Of a stretch of DNA of 64,000 bases, positions 1 through 10,789 are shown in pieces (the first letter of the stretch is position 1; every line of letters starts with the position of its first letter). The translations under genes were made by a program, and so were the position numbers. The DNA lies in NCBI GenBank assembly GCA_963995525.1, contig OZ023206.1, forward strand, positions 27,223,595-27,287,594, in the 5' to 3' direction. The notes under the pieces are model-generated. The model did not search any database. It was given only the letters and a program-made list of their open reading frames with translations, and was not told where the DNA came from. This stretch comes from Escarpia spicata. Lineage: Eukaryota; Annelida; Polychaeta; Sabellida; Siboglinidae.

Positions 1-69
1 GTTTTTATTGCACCAACAATTCTACCGTGATCTACATCCGCCAGTGCAACAGTATCAGTACCATTATAT

Positions 70-1545
70 GTCCCGCCCATCTCATTCTGTTGCTCCTGCT
101 TGCACACTCCTCTGTATTTCTTTACTACTCCTTCCATCCTCATACACTGTATCGCCCAGGTATACAAAGCTGTTCACTTGTTTAATGGTCTTTCCGTCAA
201 CAACTACATCCTGTTCACCTATCCACATTACTTCAGTCTTCCCAAGATTCATTCGGAGGCCATGTTTTCTGAAGGTTTTACTCCATTCATGCAATGCTTT
301 CTGTAGTTCCTCTTTGTTATCAGCCACCACTGCTAGGTCGTCTGCATACAGTATCTTCTTAAGTTCTTCCTGCTCCGATATCCTTCCACTGATCAAGTTC
401 ATCACCATAATGAAAAGCAGGGGACTCAAGGCACTTCGCTGTCTGAATCCTACTTCCACTCCAAATTGTTTGATGTTTCTCCTTCGACTCTCACTACCGC
501 TGTTGTCTCCTTGTACATTTCCTCCAACATTCTAGCTTCTGCCTCTCCAACCTCCATCCATCTCATGACTGCAAATACGAGTTCTCTCGGCACGGTGTGA
601 AATGCCTTTTCCAGATCTACAAAACCGAATGCTACATCCTTTTTAAATTCTCTCTTCTCGATAATTTGTCGGATGACACACAATCTATCATCTGTTCCTC
701 TCCCTTTCCTAAATCCCAGCTGATTACCTAAATCCCAGCTGATTGCCTTATGTGGTGCGTAGCCCGATAGTAAGCACATCACTTCTCCTCCAATTAACAT
801 CCACACTGCAATTATCCTGCCTTCCCATCATTCCACCCTGATGACTTCCTTGTGGTATTCCCCCTTCATAATCTCTCCCACCTATTCGTCCTTCCATCTC
901 CCCCTGCATGCACCATCTTAAACTCGTCTCCCAGATCCACCGCCAGGTCCCCTTTCCACTTGGTTTCTTGTACCACCATCACTGATAGTTGCCGCCTCTT
1001 CATTAGCTCCACCACCTCCACTCGTTTCCCTGTCATTGTTCCCACATTGTGGGTGGCAAACGGGACTTTGCATGAGAGTCGATGTCGGTGCCTGGGTCTC
1101 AGCGTGTCAGCTCCCCCGCACGCGGTAGCCAATCTCGTAATTAGTAAGTGACATAGCATATAATTGAGGTCATTTATTCGAGCCACATGCCGCTGCCCAT
1201 GCTGACCCATGTGGTGGGTTTGTCTTCCAGGGTTTCCTTCCCGTAGTTCAATGTCTTCCATGACTAGTGGACTTGATCTGCCCATGGTTTGAAGTCAGAG
1301 TTTTCCTTCTCCTAGACCCACAGCCTTTCAAGGCTAATGAGTTAGGACTACCTAGGTTTTAAATCAGAGTTGTCTTTCTCCAGGATCCCTAGCGTGTTAG
1401 CCTGGGGCCGTAAGGTGCCTAGTTACCGCAGTGTACCACAAGGAGACCATTCTAGAGTCTTGGCTATGGAGAGGCTATGTACACTCATGTCCCTTTTCAC
1501 CCCTGTTAGGGGGTTAGCTGGCGGTCGCCACTGATAGCGAGAGCA
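70..1545 (-). mobile_element. LINE (RTE-like) with endonuclease start and reverse transcriptase, disrupted
   Basis: Remnant of a non-LTR retrotransposon. Near 1285-866 the minus strand encodes the start of an APE-type endonuclease (ATHNVGTMTGKR followed by VVQETKWKG). Frames at 806-450 and 459-82 carry reverse transcriptase: an FVDLEKAFHTVPREL block (normally AYDTVPRE), the block RQRSALSPLLFIMVM, the catalytic YADDL box at about 333-348, and the FVYLGDTV block. The rest of the endonuclease and the linker to RT are missing between about 866 and 806, and the C-terminus is lost near position 70. The stretch from 1290 to 1545 has no long frame and is probably 5' UTR. The RT resembles the copy at 30,940-31,850. 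The family call is sure; the RTE-like clade is inferred from block wording. Confidence 0.85.
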
Positions 1546-1570
1546 AGAAGCATATGCACTACAATCGATT

Positions 1571-1867
1571 AGACAAATCCATTTGAAACATGTAGTCATG
1601 TATATATTCCCAGCAGAAGCCACATGGAACTAATGTGGCAGAACGAAGTCAGACATCTTCTTCACTACTGTCTCAGTTAACACATTGTCCAATTAATAGA
1701 ACTGTTATGCATATTGATACACCCAGCTATCAGATGCACATATCCATTTGAAACACGAAGTGATGTACAACTTCCCAGTAGATGTCGCACAGAACAGAAT
1801 GAGGCAGAACAAAGTCAGGCACCTTCTTATGTCAGGTGACCCATTGTCCAATTACTGGCACTGTTGA
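1571..1867. repeat. Two-copy imperfect tandem duplication, ~169 bp period
   Basis: The segments at about 1571-1712 and 1740-1867 align over most of their length. Both contain ATCCATTTGAAACA, then a GATGTA/CATGTA stretch, then GGCAGAACRAAGTCAG, and both end with CCATTGTCCAATTA or a close form. The copies differ by scattered substitutions and small indels, so the duplication is old. No coding sense was seen. Confidence 0.6.
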
Positions 1868-1959
1868 GTAGAACTCTTCAATTTCCTCTTTCCATCAGCT
1901 CGGCTATTTTCAAACTGTTGATGGTCAAAATGTTCCCGCAAATAAACAAAGTTGAATTC

Positions 1960-2065
1960 AGGAATCATCATTCATCATCATCATTGTGTAGCCGTAGTGT
2001 CCCGTGGTTGGGTAAAGGCCTCAGCATGTCGTTTCCAAATATGCCCGTCTTGCGCTATAATTTAG
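1960..2065 (-). mobile_element. LINE 3' tail fragment, minus strand
   Basis: On the plus strand, an ATC/CATCAT run leads into GTGTAGCCGTAGTGTCCCGT and then TGGGTAAAGGCCTCAGCATG. This is the look of a reverse-complemented RTE-like LINE 3' end, where the last coding or UTR bases meet a short (ATG)n tail. Only about 100 bp remain. The call rests on resemblance to known tails, not on a reading frame. Confidence 0.45.
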
Positions 2066-2288
2066 GAAACTGAGTCTAAATACGAGTTAACTAATTCAAC
2101 ACTGTGCAGATTAATTCAGTTTAGATATTAGATTATGGGACTTATCACCAAGTGTACAGCTGGCTAAATGAAAAAGAAATACAAGAAAGTCTTGTTATGC
2201 TGAATCAATCAGCATAAAATCCCAATCCATTATTTTGGCCAATTTTTTATTTGCTTTTAAATAATTACCTGTATGCATTGGTCATATA

Positions 2289-2469
2289 CAGTGCACTCCA
2301 GATAACTCAAACTCAAGTTGATTTTCGCTAAGTTAAGTCAATCTTTTTCTTCGGTCCTGGGCGTAGGTCCCAATAAGGGGACCTTCTGATAACTTTCTAG
2401 TTATTAGAAGTCCCACGTATCAGTATTGTCATGGGTCCCTGGGGGTTCGACCTTATCCAGAGTGCACAG
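2289..2469. mobile_element. Short MITE with terminal inverted repeats and TA target duplication (pogo/Tigger-like)
   Basis: The left end CAGTGCACTCCAGATAAC and the right end (reverse complement CTGTGCACTCTGGATAAG) form imperfect terminal inverted repeats of about 20 bp. TA dinucleotides flank both sides (2287-2288 and 2470-2471). The inner edge has the AAGTTAAGTC and TTTTTCTTCGGTCC wording seen in pogo/Tigger-type element ends. It is about 181 bp long and has no coding capacity. A related, longer copy lies at 56,780-56,995. Confidence 0.65.
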
Positions 2470-2471
2470 TA

Positions 2472-5029
2472 TGTTTTCCTTTGTTATTGCTCTAATAATT
2501 AATGTTTTATATATAGTATACATATGGGCCATTCTCGCGAAAAGTGTACAGTAACGGTAGTAACATGTCAAAAATAAATTTTTTATTTGTATGTTTTTAA
2601 CGAATACTATTAGTAACAAATGTGCTATTCACATGAAGCAGCACAGCATGATCTGATCTATTATTATATGTTTTTAATATATTCATGGATCAAAACTTAT
2701 GTATACTAGAGTGCAGATCTGCTAGTGTTCAAAGTTCGTGCATCGCAAATTCCGTGGCAACATGATATTGTGTACTATTTAACAAACCTAAAACTTTTAC
2801 ATTGAATGATTATATACCAGCCAGGTTTACTAACAATCGTATATGTAGCATTAGAAACAATCTGTGAACGTACGAATCTCACATTTTCATGTATCGGTTC
2901 AAATAAGTGGGGAAACGGGGACTTTTCAAAAACGGCTGACTGGAAAGGCAAGACCCGTAGACACACATATCCAAAACCCGCACGCACCCACTGCGGTACT
3001 TTTATAGTTTAGCCTTTACTTTAGGCACATACAATTAGGCACGCACCTCAAAAAAATCATGAAACGGTCACCTACAATCACCAAATTATACATCATATAT
3101 CTACAACACGGATTCTACGCATATACACTTGTCACGTGATCATAAAATTAAATTTACTGTCTTATCGATTAAAATGTACAAGAAATTCACTCGTTTTTCC
3201 GTGTATTCATGAGTTACACCGGAAACGCAGATAGGTGGCGCCATTTTAAGGTTGACTTCAGACGTGGGGATATATCACAATTCATATTTCAACAATACTA
3301 ATTATTGTCAAAAAGTCAATAAAATACAACAAAATACACGATATCTAATTACATAAGATTACGTTAAATTTAATGTTAACAGCAGCTGAGCGTATTTAGT
3401 ACGGTTATTGGTTTGAAACTTTGAATAACTACTGCTGTATTTTAATATTGTTGATCAGAGGTAATTTATCATACTATGTCTGATACAATGTATATTATTT
3501 TGTTTTACTAACAATTTGTTTGTTGTAAAAATTTAATGCATTGTTAAAAGTAGCTGTCAATATACGAATTGCTGATTTAAAAAGCCATTGCTTGCAACAA
3601 CTCACCTCGAAATCGGACATGTTAACTGTGTGTGACGTCACCAGTCTCTGTGTGTTTCACTTAGCCTCGATTACCCGGGCGCCATGAGGTGGCAGCATTG
3701 GCCCCTAACTATGGCCTGGAATATTAAGGCTCTGCTAATGTTACCGGTACGGGGCTTTACCGCAGATTCGGGTAGAGACGATGATTGGCTCTCAGGCCAA
3801 CCATGAAATAACAAATTAAATAAGAATACGCTTTTTATCAAATAATACTATATTACAACAACTATTCAATATTAAACTTATATTGAAACAGTTAACTTCT
3901 TTTGTAGTTTAGTGCATTTTAATCACATGCCTATTCACTAGGTGGCAGCTCTCATACAAGTGGGCAGTCAAAACGCGATTCTGAGCTGGCCAGACTATCT
4001 TCCTGGCGAGGTCACGCAGTCAGGCGAAAGTCGGTTAAGCGAGACTATGTTTCACTGCGCGTGCATAAATATTCATTATAGTCGAGCTGCAGCATTAATC
4101 ATCCACGTGGCAGCAAGCTCAAAATGATTCGCGTAAACACAATTATTTATCGGCTTTTTGCACAGATAACACCAAAATTATGCATAAACACGCAAGACAT
4201 AAGTAGCAAAGAAACTATTTATGGGAAATTATCACGTTTTGATACAATTCATCTCGAATGTACATTAGTTTACAAAGAATCGCTTTAAAGTATAGTTCTG
4301 GGACATTGTTTTCACCACACTAATTTTGTTTAATATGTAGCTTAATTATTTTTCTCTCAAGAGAACGTACGTAATTTATTTTAAAATAGTATATGTGACA
4401 TATAATTACATCATGCGCTCCTAATTGTATTGTAAAAAATGTTACAAATTTATTTCTTATAGATTACCATGGCTTATGTATATTACTGGTATTGAAACAC
4501 GTCTAGCTAAAATATTTAGGACATTAAAACAAATCACGTATGGTGACGGAGTTGAGCCAATATTGGCATGAACCATTCAAAAGCACGTGTTTTTTGCAGT
4601 AGCAATCTGAAAATGTACTGCTGAGATAGGTGTCATAATCCTAATATATGACACTAATGAATTAACGTATGCATCGATTGAAAACACATGCTTCGTTTTA
4701 TGGACTACGCCGCCAGCCAAATGTGCCCACATTCAAATATTCACCCTCGCAGAGTTCCAAATTACATTAAACAATTGGGGAAGGGGTTTCTTGGTCGTCA
4801 CCGTATCGTATAGGAAAAAATTAATGTCAACAGTTGCGCCACCTTTTGAATGAAACATGTTAATGCACATTTATGCCAGTAGCCATTTAGATCGTAGAAA
4901 TCGCTTGTCCTACATAGCAGATTGGTGGAGTAGTAGTTTGAACCATTGCTAACTGCAAAACCTTTTTGTGGGGACTTTTTGAAATGATTAAGCCAAACCT
5001 AAATAAAGCTGACACGAAGAGAGCGCGGC
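2472..5029. other. AT-rich intergenic sequence, nothing recognised
   Basis: Both strands were read. There are only short random frames, no repeat blocks and no splice-supported exon. A GC-richer patch at about 3,610-3,800 has no recognisable coding content. Confidence 0.5.
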
Positions 5030-5275
5030 AATGTAGTAATTAGCACATCCGCATGGCATGCCAGCGCTCTGAGTTTAAAACCCGGACCGGGCAGGCATGG
5101 TATATTTGGTGTCAAACCTGGCTTTCAACATTGGGGACTGTGTATCCTCCGTGACTCGGATATCATGTTAATGTCGGTCCCGTCTCAATTTGGAACGTAA
5201 AAGACGACCGAGGACAATAAGCACCCTGGCAGTGACCAATCTCAGTGCCAGCATAGAAAGGTCGGCTTGGCGATA
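5030..5275 (+). mobile_element. Probable tRNA-derived SINE
   Basis: The head GCGCGGCAATGTAGTAATTAG has a box-A-like sequence. About 45 bp further on, GAGTTTAAAACCCGG is a degenerate box B (GTTCRANNC type). The body contains GGTCCCGTCTCAATTTGG and CGTAAAAGACGACCGAGG, a style of tRNA-unrelated region common in invertebrate SINEs. No clear tail or target duplication was seen. The call is tentative. Confidence 0.45.
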
Positions 5276-6168
5276 ATGATATGAAAAAAGCTGATAAGTT
5301 GAATGAGACCATATAAGACCATAGCGTTCTAACTACAATAAATGTACAGACTAATCAGTTAATAGAACGTTGCCGAGTGTTAGAAACAACCAGAACTAGA
5401 TGTTATCAACGAGGGAACCTTGGCTCCCATCTGTAGGACAGGAATTATACCAATCATGCGCCACGGCCTACTTACAAGCGATTTCTTGATTAAGCAGTGA
5501 CCTTCTCAGGCGGAAGAGGTGCGTTCAATGTAGGGTTCTATCTTTAGACGAGTGGCCAATTTGTGTCTGTCTACATCGTCTCAGTTTGGTGAGCTGTAAA
5601 GATAAATACCTGGCAGTTTTCGGTAGCGGTGCGAGGTTAATTTCCGAGAACTGGAGCTCGGAAAAGGATTTCATGACATCACAACGACCCCGTTGAGATA
5701 ATGTGTCAATCGAGGCTTATAGACGTCAGTCACTTTCCTAATGTGTCGATGACACAGTTATCATGATAGAGCCCTTCACTGTTCTGGGGACAATGTCACT
5801 AACAGTCTTATGAGGTGGAGCTCATACGCGCAATTTTGCTCTTTACAAATCGACTTCGATCCTTGGCAGTGATCTCGTATCCTAAAAACTATCAACACCA
5901 GAAGGCGCCACCGGGACACATTCACTGGTGTGTCACGGAATAGTGTCCTCGGTGAAACAGCGGCGGCATTTTCAATTTTGAAGAACCTCCTTATATTGAA
6001 CAACTAATTCTATTAGTGGTGTGTTTTCCTGATGAACTCTTTATCTTAGTGAGACAGTTTCTACACACCACAAACAGGAACAATGCCAGTAAACGACACA
6101 GTCGCTACTGACCACCTGGCGTAAGACCACCTATATAATAATAATAATGAAATGGATTCTTTAGCACC
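5276..6168. other. Intergenic sequence, nothing recognised
   Basis: No frame with family resemblance, no repeats, and only a short (ATA)n run near 6,137-6,147. Confidence 0.45.
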
Positions 6169-6367
6169 AATATCCTCTGAACATCCGAGCTCAGTGGCGC
6201 AACAAATCCAAAGGATTAAACGTTTTCATGCACAGAGCAATAGTCCCCAACAGATGGAAGGAATTGCTATGAAGCGACGGAGTCCGTTCATCATTTCTTT
6301 AAAATCCTTGCATATTGGCGTGATGTGTGAGTTGTTTTCGAGCACTGTTACATGGGGCACGTTGGTG
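6169..6367 (+). repeat. Dispersed ~200-bp repeat, copy 1
   Basis: Nearly identical to 9,779-9,979 in the same orientation. Both start TATCCTCTGAAHATCCGAGC and end ATGGGGCACGTTGGTG. Copy 1 lacks the short TTGACATG insert present in copy 2 and differs at scattered positions. Similarity stops abruptly at both ends, as expected for an interspersed element. No recognised protein. Confidence 0.75.
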
Positions 6368-6694
6368 CCACTGCATTAGATATTTCACGAAGAAACAGTA
6401 AATATGCGCTAGTCGCTCGAGTATTCGCACAGTGGCTATTTAAAAAAAAAACGCACCCATATTTCAAAATTCGTCACCAGTTTGGGTTGAAACTGAGGGG
6501 TATCAGGTTTGGGTTGATTTTTCTGAAAATGGGGTGTCATTTTCACGAATTTTCAACTCGAGGTCAGTTAATTAATGTTTCATGCCCGAGAAAGTTTAAG
6601 CACAATGTATAGATACATTATCCATCCAGCACAGGATAGATTAATGATCGCCTATGTAAAATATATTGTGTTTGACCCCAGCTGCAAGGGAATG

Positions 6695-6865
6695 AGCAAA
6701 GGCATATCCAGGATTTGGAAGGGAGGGGGCAAGGCGGCAAGCTTTGTTACCCATTAGTTTTGCATGCTGAAATGTAGTGGCGCAACAGTTTATGTAAATT
6801 TTAAGAAACATCATATAGGTAGGCTATGGCCCAATCCTCCCTCTAAATACTCCACTGGGAATATA
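6695..6865. repeat. Possible small transposable-element terminus
   Basis: AAGGCATATCCAGGATTTGG followed by a G-rich run, then after a gap CCTCCCTCTAAATACTCCACTG. This pairing (a G-run end and a C-run 'aatccccactg'-like end) is often seen at invertebrate repeat edges. A reverse-oriented relative may be the C-rich run at 30,740-30,790. The rest of 6,370-7,140 shows nothing. Confidence 0.3.
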
Positions 6866-7143
6866 CAACGACGCCTTTGGATAACCGAACAACTGGTTAC
6901 CGGGACGTTATACAAATAATATTATTACAAAATAACATCCATATAAAACGTGATACTGTCGTGGTTTTCATATTTTCAAAAGACATGATTAAGCCTCTGC
7001 GTAAACTCTTATGTTTGCTTATTGAAAATGCGTAATATAATAAGACAATCTTCGTAGCTTTAAGAACATTTTTAGCCGCGCATAAAACTGGCTCCTGGTG
7101 TGCATAATTATTACGATGTTGCTGTTAATTATTTTATACTGGT

Positions 7144-7385
7144 TTACTGGTATACCGTTTTAATGAAAAGGTGATTTTGATCATCATCATTGGTCGGCCG
7201 GCTCATCTGTGCTCCGGCATAGATGAGCCGTTTCCATATGGATCGATCGTTCATCAGGGATCGAAGGTCTGTCTCTTCAGTGTCAAGGTTTTCACAGATC
7301 AGCTTGGTGTATGTTTTCTTCTGTTTCCCTCTGTTTTTCTTGCCATGTGTGGGTGTCCACAGGATGAATATTGTCACTGATTCTT
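7144..7385 (-). mobile_element. LINE ORF2 C-terminal fragment, minus strand
   Basis: The minus-strand frame encodes the C-terminal tail of a LINE reverse transcriptase: WTPTHGKKNRGKQKKTY followed by LRSLMNDRSIWKRLI, ending in a run of Asp codons. The same layout (HGRTKAGSPAATY ... MADRGIWRRMI) is in the longer LINE at 18,220-20,543, so the two belong to related families. 5'-truncated; only about 70 codons remain. Confidence 0.75.
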
Positions 7386-7387
7386 TG

Positions 7388-7479
7388 GTGTTACGATAAC
7401 AATAGATTGGTCTTAAGGACTAGATATAAAACTTGGCCATTGCTAATTTTGATATCCAGTCCTTAAGACCCGTAACACC
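7388..7479. repeat. Imperfect hairpin, 28-bp stem with one bulge
   Basis: GGTCTTAAGGACTAGATAT at 7,409-7,427 pairs with 7,452-7,470 with one mismatch. Outside it, GGTGTTACG at 7,388-7,396 pairs perfectly with CGTAACACC at 7,471-7,479 once a 13-base bulge on the left arm is allowed. The loop is 24 bases. It lies between a LINE tail and SINE fragments and could be a MITE relic. Confidence 0.7.
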
Positions 7480-7700
7480 TCGCCCCTGGCAGATATATTC
7501 ATTCGAACACCATCTCTTTTTTTGGAAGTAGTCAGCTACGCTATAATTATTGCGCATAGATTATTCGTTCACATAATTTTTATATTTGTAACAACAAAAA
7601 GGTAAGTTCTTATATAGCGCAGTATCCAGTCCTCATGACTGCTCAAACCGCTTTACACTTTACTCCTTAGCAGATCTGTTCAATTGAACACCATCTCGAC
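7480..7700 (-). mobile_element. SINE 3' body fragment(s), minus strand
   Basis: At 7,597-7,700 the reverse complement contains GTAAAGTGTAAAGCGGTTTG, then GACTGGATACTGCGCTATAT. This matches the 3' half of the SINE at 41,735-42,065. A further partial piece at 7,482-7,512 shares the CGAACACCATCTC wording. The tRNA-like head is absent. Confidence 0.7.
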
Positions 7701-7737
7701 ATATGTGGGAAGCATTCAGCTTCGGAGGCCAATAGGG

Positions 7738-8435
7738 TGCAGACGAAGACATCAAAATACAATTGGAAAAAGCCACGTCAGCATTTGCCAATCTACAACG
7801 GCTGTGGAAATCCTTACTATACTCTCGAAAAACGAAACTCAGAACCTACCAGAGCACTGTCCTCTCTGCGCTCTTGTAAGACTATAAGTGCTGGCGCATG
7901 ACAGAATAAAAACCAATAGACTCTCCAGCTTCCACAACACCTGCCTAAGGAAGCTTATGAAAGTGTACTGGTCTGAGACCACCTGCAACACCAAACTCCA
8001 CCAAGCATCAAATCAACAACACATATGCCTAAACCTAAAAAGAGGAGGTGGACATGGCTTGGCCAAGTCTACAGGATGAGCAGCGACATTCCAGCAAAAG
8101 CAGCACTGACATGGACACCAGAAGGAAATAGAAAAAGAGTCAAACCAAATACAACTTGGCGACGAACCAGTGAAGAAGAACTGAAGACTGCCGGGCTGAC
8201 CTGGGGCACAGCAGCAAGGAGAGCCCGAGACAGGCTGACCTGGGGCACAGCAGCAAGGAGAGCCCGAGACAGGCTGACCTGGGGCACAGCAGCAAGGAGA
8301 GCCCGAGACAGGCTGACCTGGGGCACAGCAGCAAGGAGAGCCCGAGACAGGCTGACCTGGGGCACAGCAGCAAGGAGAGCCCGAGACAGGCTGACCTGGG
8401 GCACAGCAGCAAGGAGAGCCCGAGACAGAGGTATC
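7738..8435 (+). mobile_element. LINE ORF2 C-terminal fragment with internal tandem expansion
   Basis: Three shifted frames encode the thumb and C-terminal part of a LINE reverse transcriptase. They contain IKIQLEKATSAFANLQRLWK, then RLSSFHNTCLRKLMKVYW, then KKRRWTWLGQVYRMSSDIP and KPNTTWRRTSEEELKTAGL. Frameshifts separate them near 7,880 and 8,030. Where family members read LTWG...A.DR..W once, this copy repeats that 13-codon block six times (8,196-8,429) and then stops. The catalytic domain is missing. Confidence 0.8.
8196..8429 (+). repeat. 39-bp tandem repeat, 6 copies, in frame inside LINE C-terminus
   Basis: The unit CTGACCTGGGGCACAGCAGC plus 19 more bases is repeated six times without visible change. 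One unit is 13 codons (LTWGTAARRARDR), so the frame is kept. The lack of divergence points to recent expansion or homogenisation. Confidence 0.95.
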
Positions 8436-8500
8436 TGACGAGATTTTGTGCCGTACGCCCAGATTCTCTCGTTTAAGACTACTACGTCACCTCTGCCGCT

Positions 8501-9479
8501 ACCGCAGTTGGCATACTTCGTGGGTTCTACATCTATCGACTAGCTAGATTCTAATACAATTGCCAGGTGCTGGTTATTATGTGTTTCCATACCGCAGTTA
8601 GCTTGCTTCGTAGGTTCTACATCTAACTACCAGCTAGATTCTAATACAATTGCCAGGTGCTGGTTATTATGTGTTTCCATACCGCAGTTAGCTTGCTTCG
8701 TAGGTTCTACTTCTATCTACCAGCTAGATTGTAATACAATTGCCAGGTGCTGGTTATTATGTGTTTCCATACCGCAGTTAGCTTGCTTCGTAGGTTCTAC
8801 ATCTATCTACCAGCTCGATTCTAATACAATTGCCACGTGCTGGTTATTCTGTGTTTCCATACCGCAGTTAGCTTGCTTCGTAGGTTCTACATCTGTCTAC
8901 CAGCTAGATTCTAATACAATTGCCAGGTGCTAGTTTTTCTGTGTTTCCATACCGCAGTTGGCTTGCTTCGTAGGTTCTACATCTATCTATCAGCTAGATT
9001 ATAATACAATTACCAGATGATGGTTATTCTGTGTTTTTATACCGCAGTTGGCTTGCTTCGTAGGTTCTACATCTATCTACCAGCTAGATTATAATACAAT
9101 AACCAGATGATGGTTATTCTTTGTTTTTATACCGCAGTTGGCTTGCTTCGTAGGTTCTACATCTATCTACCAGCTAGATTATAATACAATTGCCAGGTGC
9201 TGGTTATTCTGTGTTTCCATACCGCAGTTAGCTTGCTTCGTAGGTTCTACATCTATCTACCAGCTAGATTATAATACAATTGCCAGGTGCTGGTTATTCT
9301 GTGTTTCCATACCGCAGTTAGCTTGCTTCGTAGGTTCTACATCTATCTACCAGCTAGATTATAATACAATTGCCAGGTGCTGGTTATTCTGTGTTTCCAT
9401 ACCCTTCGCAGGTTCTACATTTATCTACCAGCTAGATTATAATGCAATTGGCAGGTGTTGTTTAGTATGTGTTTCCATA
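8501..9479. repeat. 90-bp satellite, ~11 copies
   Basis: Tandem units begin ACCGCAGTTRGCTTGCTTCG at 8,501, 8,591, 8,681, 8,771, 8,861, 8,951, 9,041, 9,131, 9,221 and 9,311, and a shortened last unit begins at 9,401. Units differ by a few bases; 8,951-9,130 share the private variants CAGATGATGG and GTTTTTAT. The unit is a multiple of three, so part of the array reads as an open frame (9,138-9,512). This is not evidence of a protein. Confidence 0.95.
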
Positions 9480-9591
9480 CAGCTTTTTCAAAACAATGTC
9501 GCTTTACTATAAGACAGTTTCATCACGAGATAGTGGCCAATCGGTTGATGTCAGGTGAATCACTTTAGACCAGAGTAAAACATTATTGTGA

Positions 9592-9750
9592 TGGGCCGTG
9601 GTGCAGTAACTGGAGCTTCGGACTCTCGACTGAGAGAAGCCGGGTTCGAATCATGTGCGGCAGTGTCGAACCTTGGGCAAGTTCGTTCACTATACGTTGC
9701 TTCAGTTCACTCAGCTGTATGAAAGAGTACCTGGCTATACTCATACTCAT
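9592..9750 (+). mobile_element. tRNA-headed SINE, 5' part
   Basis: A tRNA-like head with a box-B-like GGGTTCGAATC is followed by GTGTCGAACCTTGGGCAAG, then CGTTGCTTCAGTTCACTCAG, then AGTACCTGGCTATA. The same order is in the fuller copy at 41,735-42,065 and the reverse copy at 48,285-48,418. The element is 3'-truncated and is followed at 9,779 by the dispersed 200-bp repeat. Confidence 0.8.
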
Positions 9751-9778
9751 ACTAGTCATACAGAATCATCACATTCTT

Positions 9779-9979
9779 TATCCTCTGAAAATCCGAGCTC
9801 AGTGGCGCAACAAATCCAAAGGATTAAGCGTTTTCATTGACATGCACAGAGCAATAGTCCCCAACATGGATGGAATTGCTAAGAAGCTAAGGAGTCCGTT
9901 CGCCATTTCTTTAAAATCCTTGCATATTGGCGTGATGTGTGAATTGTTTTCGAGCACTGTTACATGGGGCACGTTGGTG
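9779..9979 (+). repeat. Dispersed ~200-bp repeat, copy 2
   Basis: Partner of 6,169-6,367. It carries an extra TTGACATG and a few substitutions. It directly follows the SINE fragment, so the two may form a composite. Confidence 0.75.
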
Positions 9980-10789
9980 AATCATCCCATGGCGTTGTAT
10001 GTACACGGTGTAGGCGTCTATTTGTACTATTGGAAAATGCGTAACGAGAGCGCAACCGTCACGACGTCTGTTGTGACGCAGTTATGTAGGTCGTAGCGCC
10101 CCGGTCCCCAGGGAAACACAGGTTTTATAATCCCCGATGGACTGGTACTGTTGAAGGCAATATGCACACGCCACACATTCTATGTGTCAACAACTATACT
10201 GCACGTAATTAGTAGAGCTCTTAGTTAACCGACTCCCGCATGTGGGAGCTTTGCCGGTGTGGAGAGGCAAACCTCACGAGGGATGATATTTTGCAACAAT
10301 GCTATTGGTTTAGTTGAATTTGTGTATCATAACATCGCCCGTAACCTATATGTTTATGCCACTACTATAACTGTATGTGCCTAATATATGTTTAGGCATC
10401 TTTTGTCTCCGTTTCCACTAGCTATGTATAATCTCATTTTGATAATTTGATAAGAGCTCTTTGAATAGTAACGAAGCTCGAATTTTTATTTTGTTTTCCG
10501 TAGATGCCAACAATCATTTGGTTCATTATTCTGACCAGGGGTTACGGGACGCAAGATCCTGCGTCCTATCCGCATAGAAAAAGTACCCGGATGGGTGCAA
10601 AATAATCGTTTCGTCCCACGGCACGCATGCGTAAAACTGACAAATAACAAAAATATACACTGATTATGAATACCGTTAACTTGGTAGTTTATTACAGAAT
10701 CAGTTCGTTTGATATTTCTTTTCACGAGCCCTTCCAAATAACCATTCCCGTAGACGTATGCTTCCCGATTTTGAAGGGTGCCTAAGCTA
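9980..10789. other. Intergenic sequence, nothing recognised
   Basis: No protein resemblance and no repeat blocks. The frames present are short and lack supporting signals. Confidence 0.45.

Noticed and set aside
9138..9512. 124-codon Cys-rich frame
   Set aside because: Read-through of the 90-bp satellite, whose unit length is a multiple of three.
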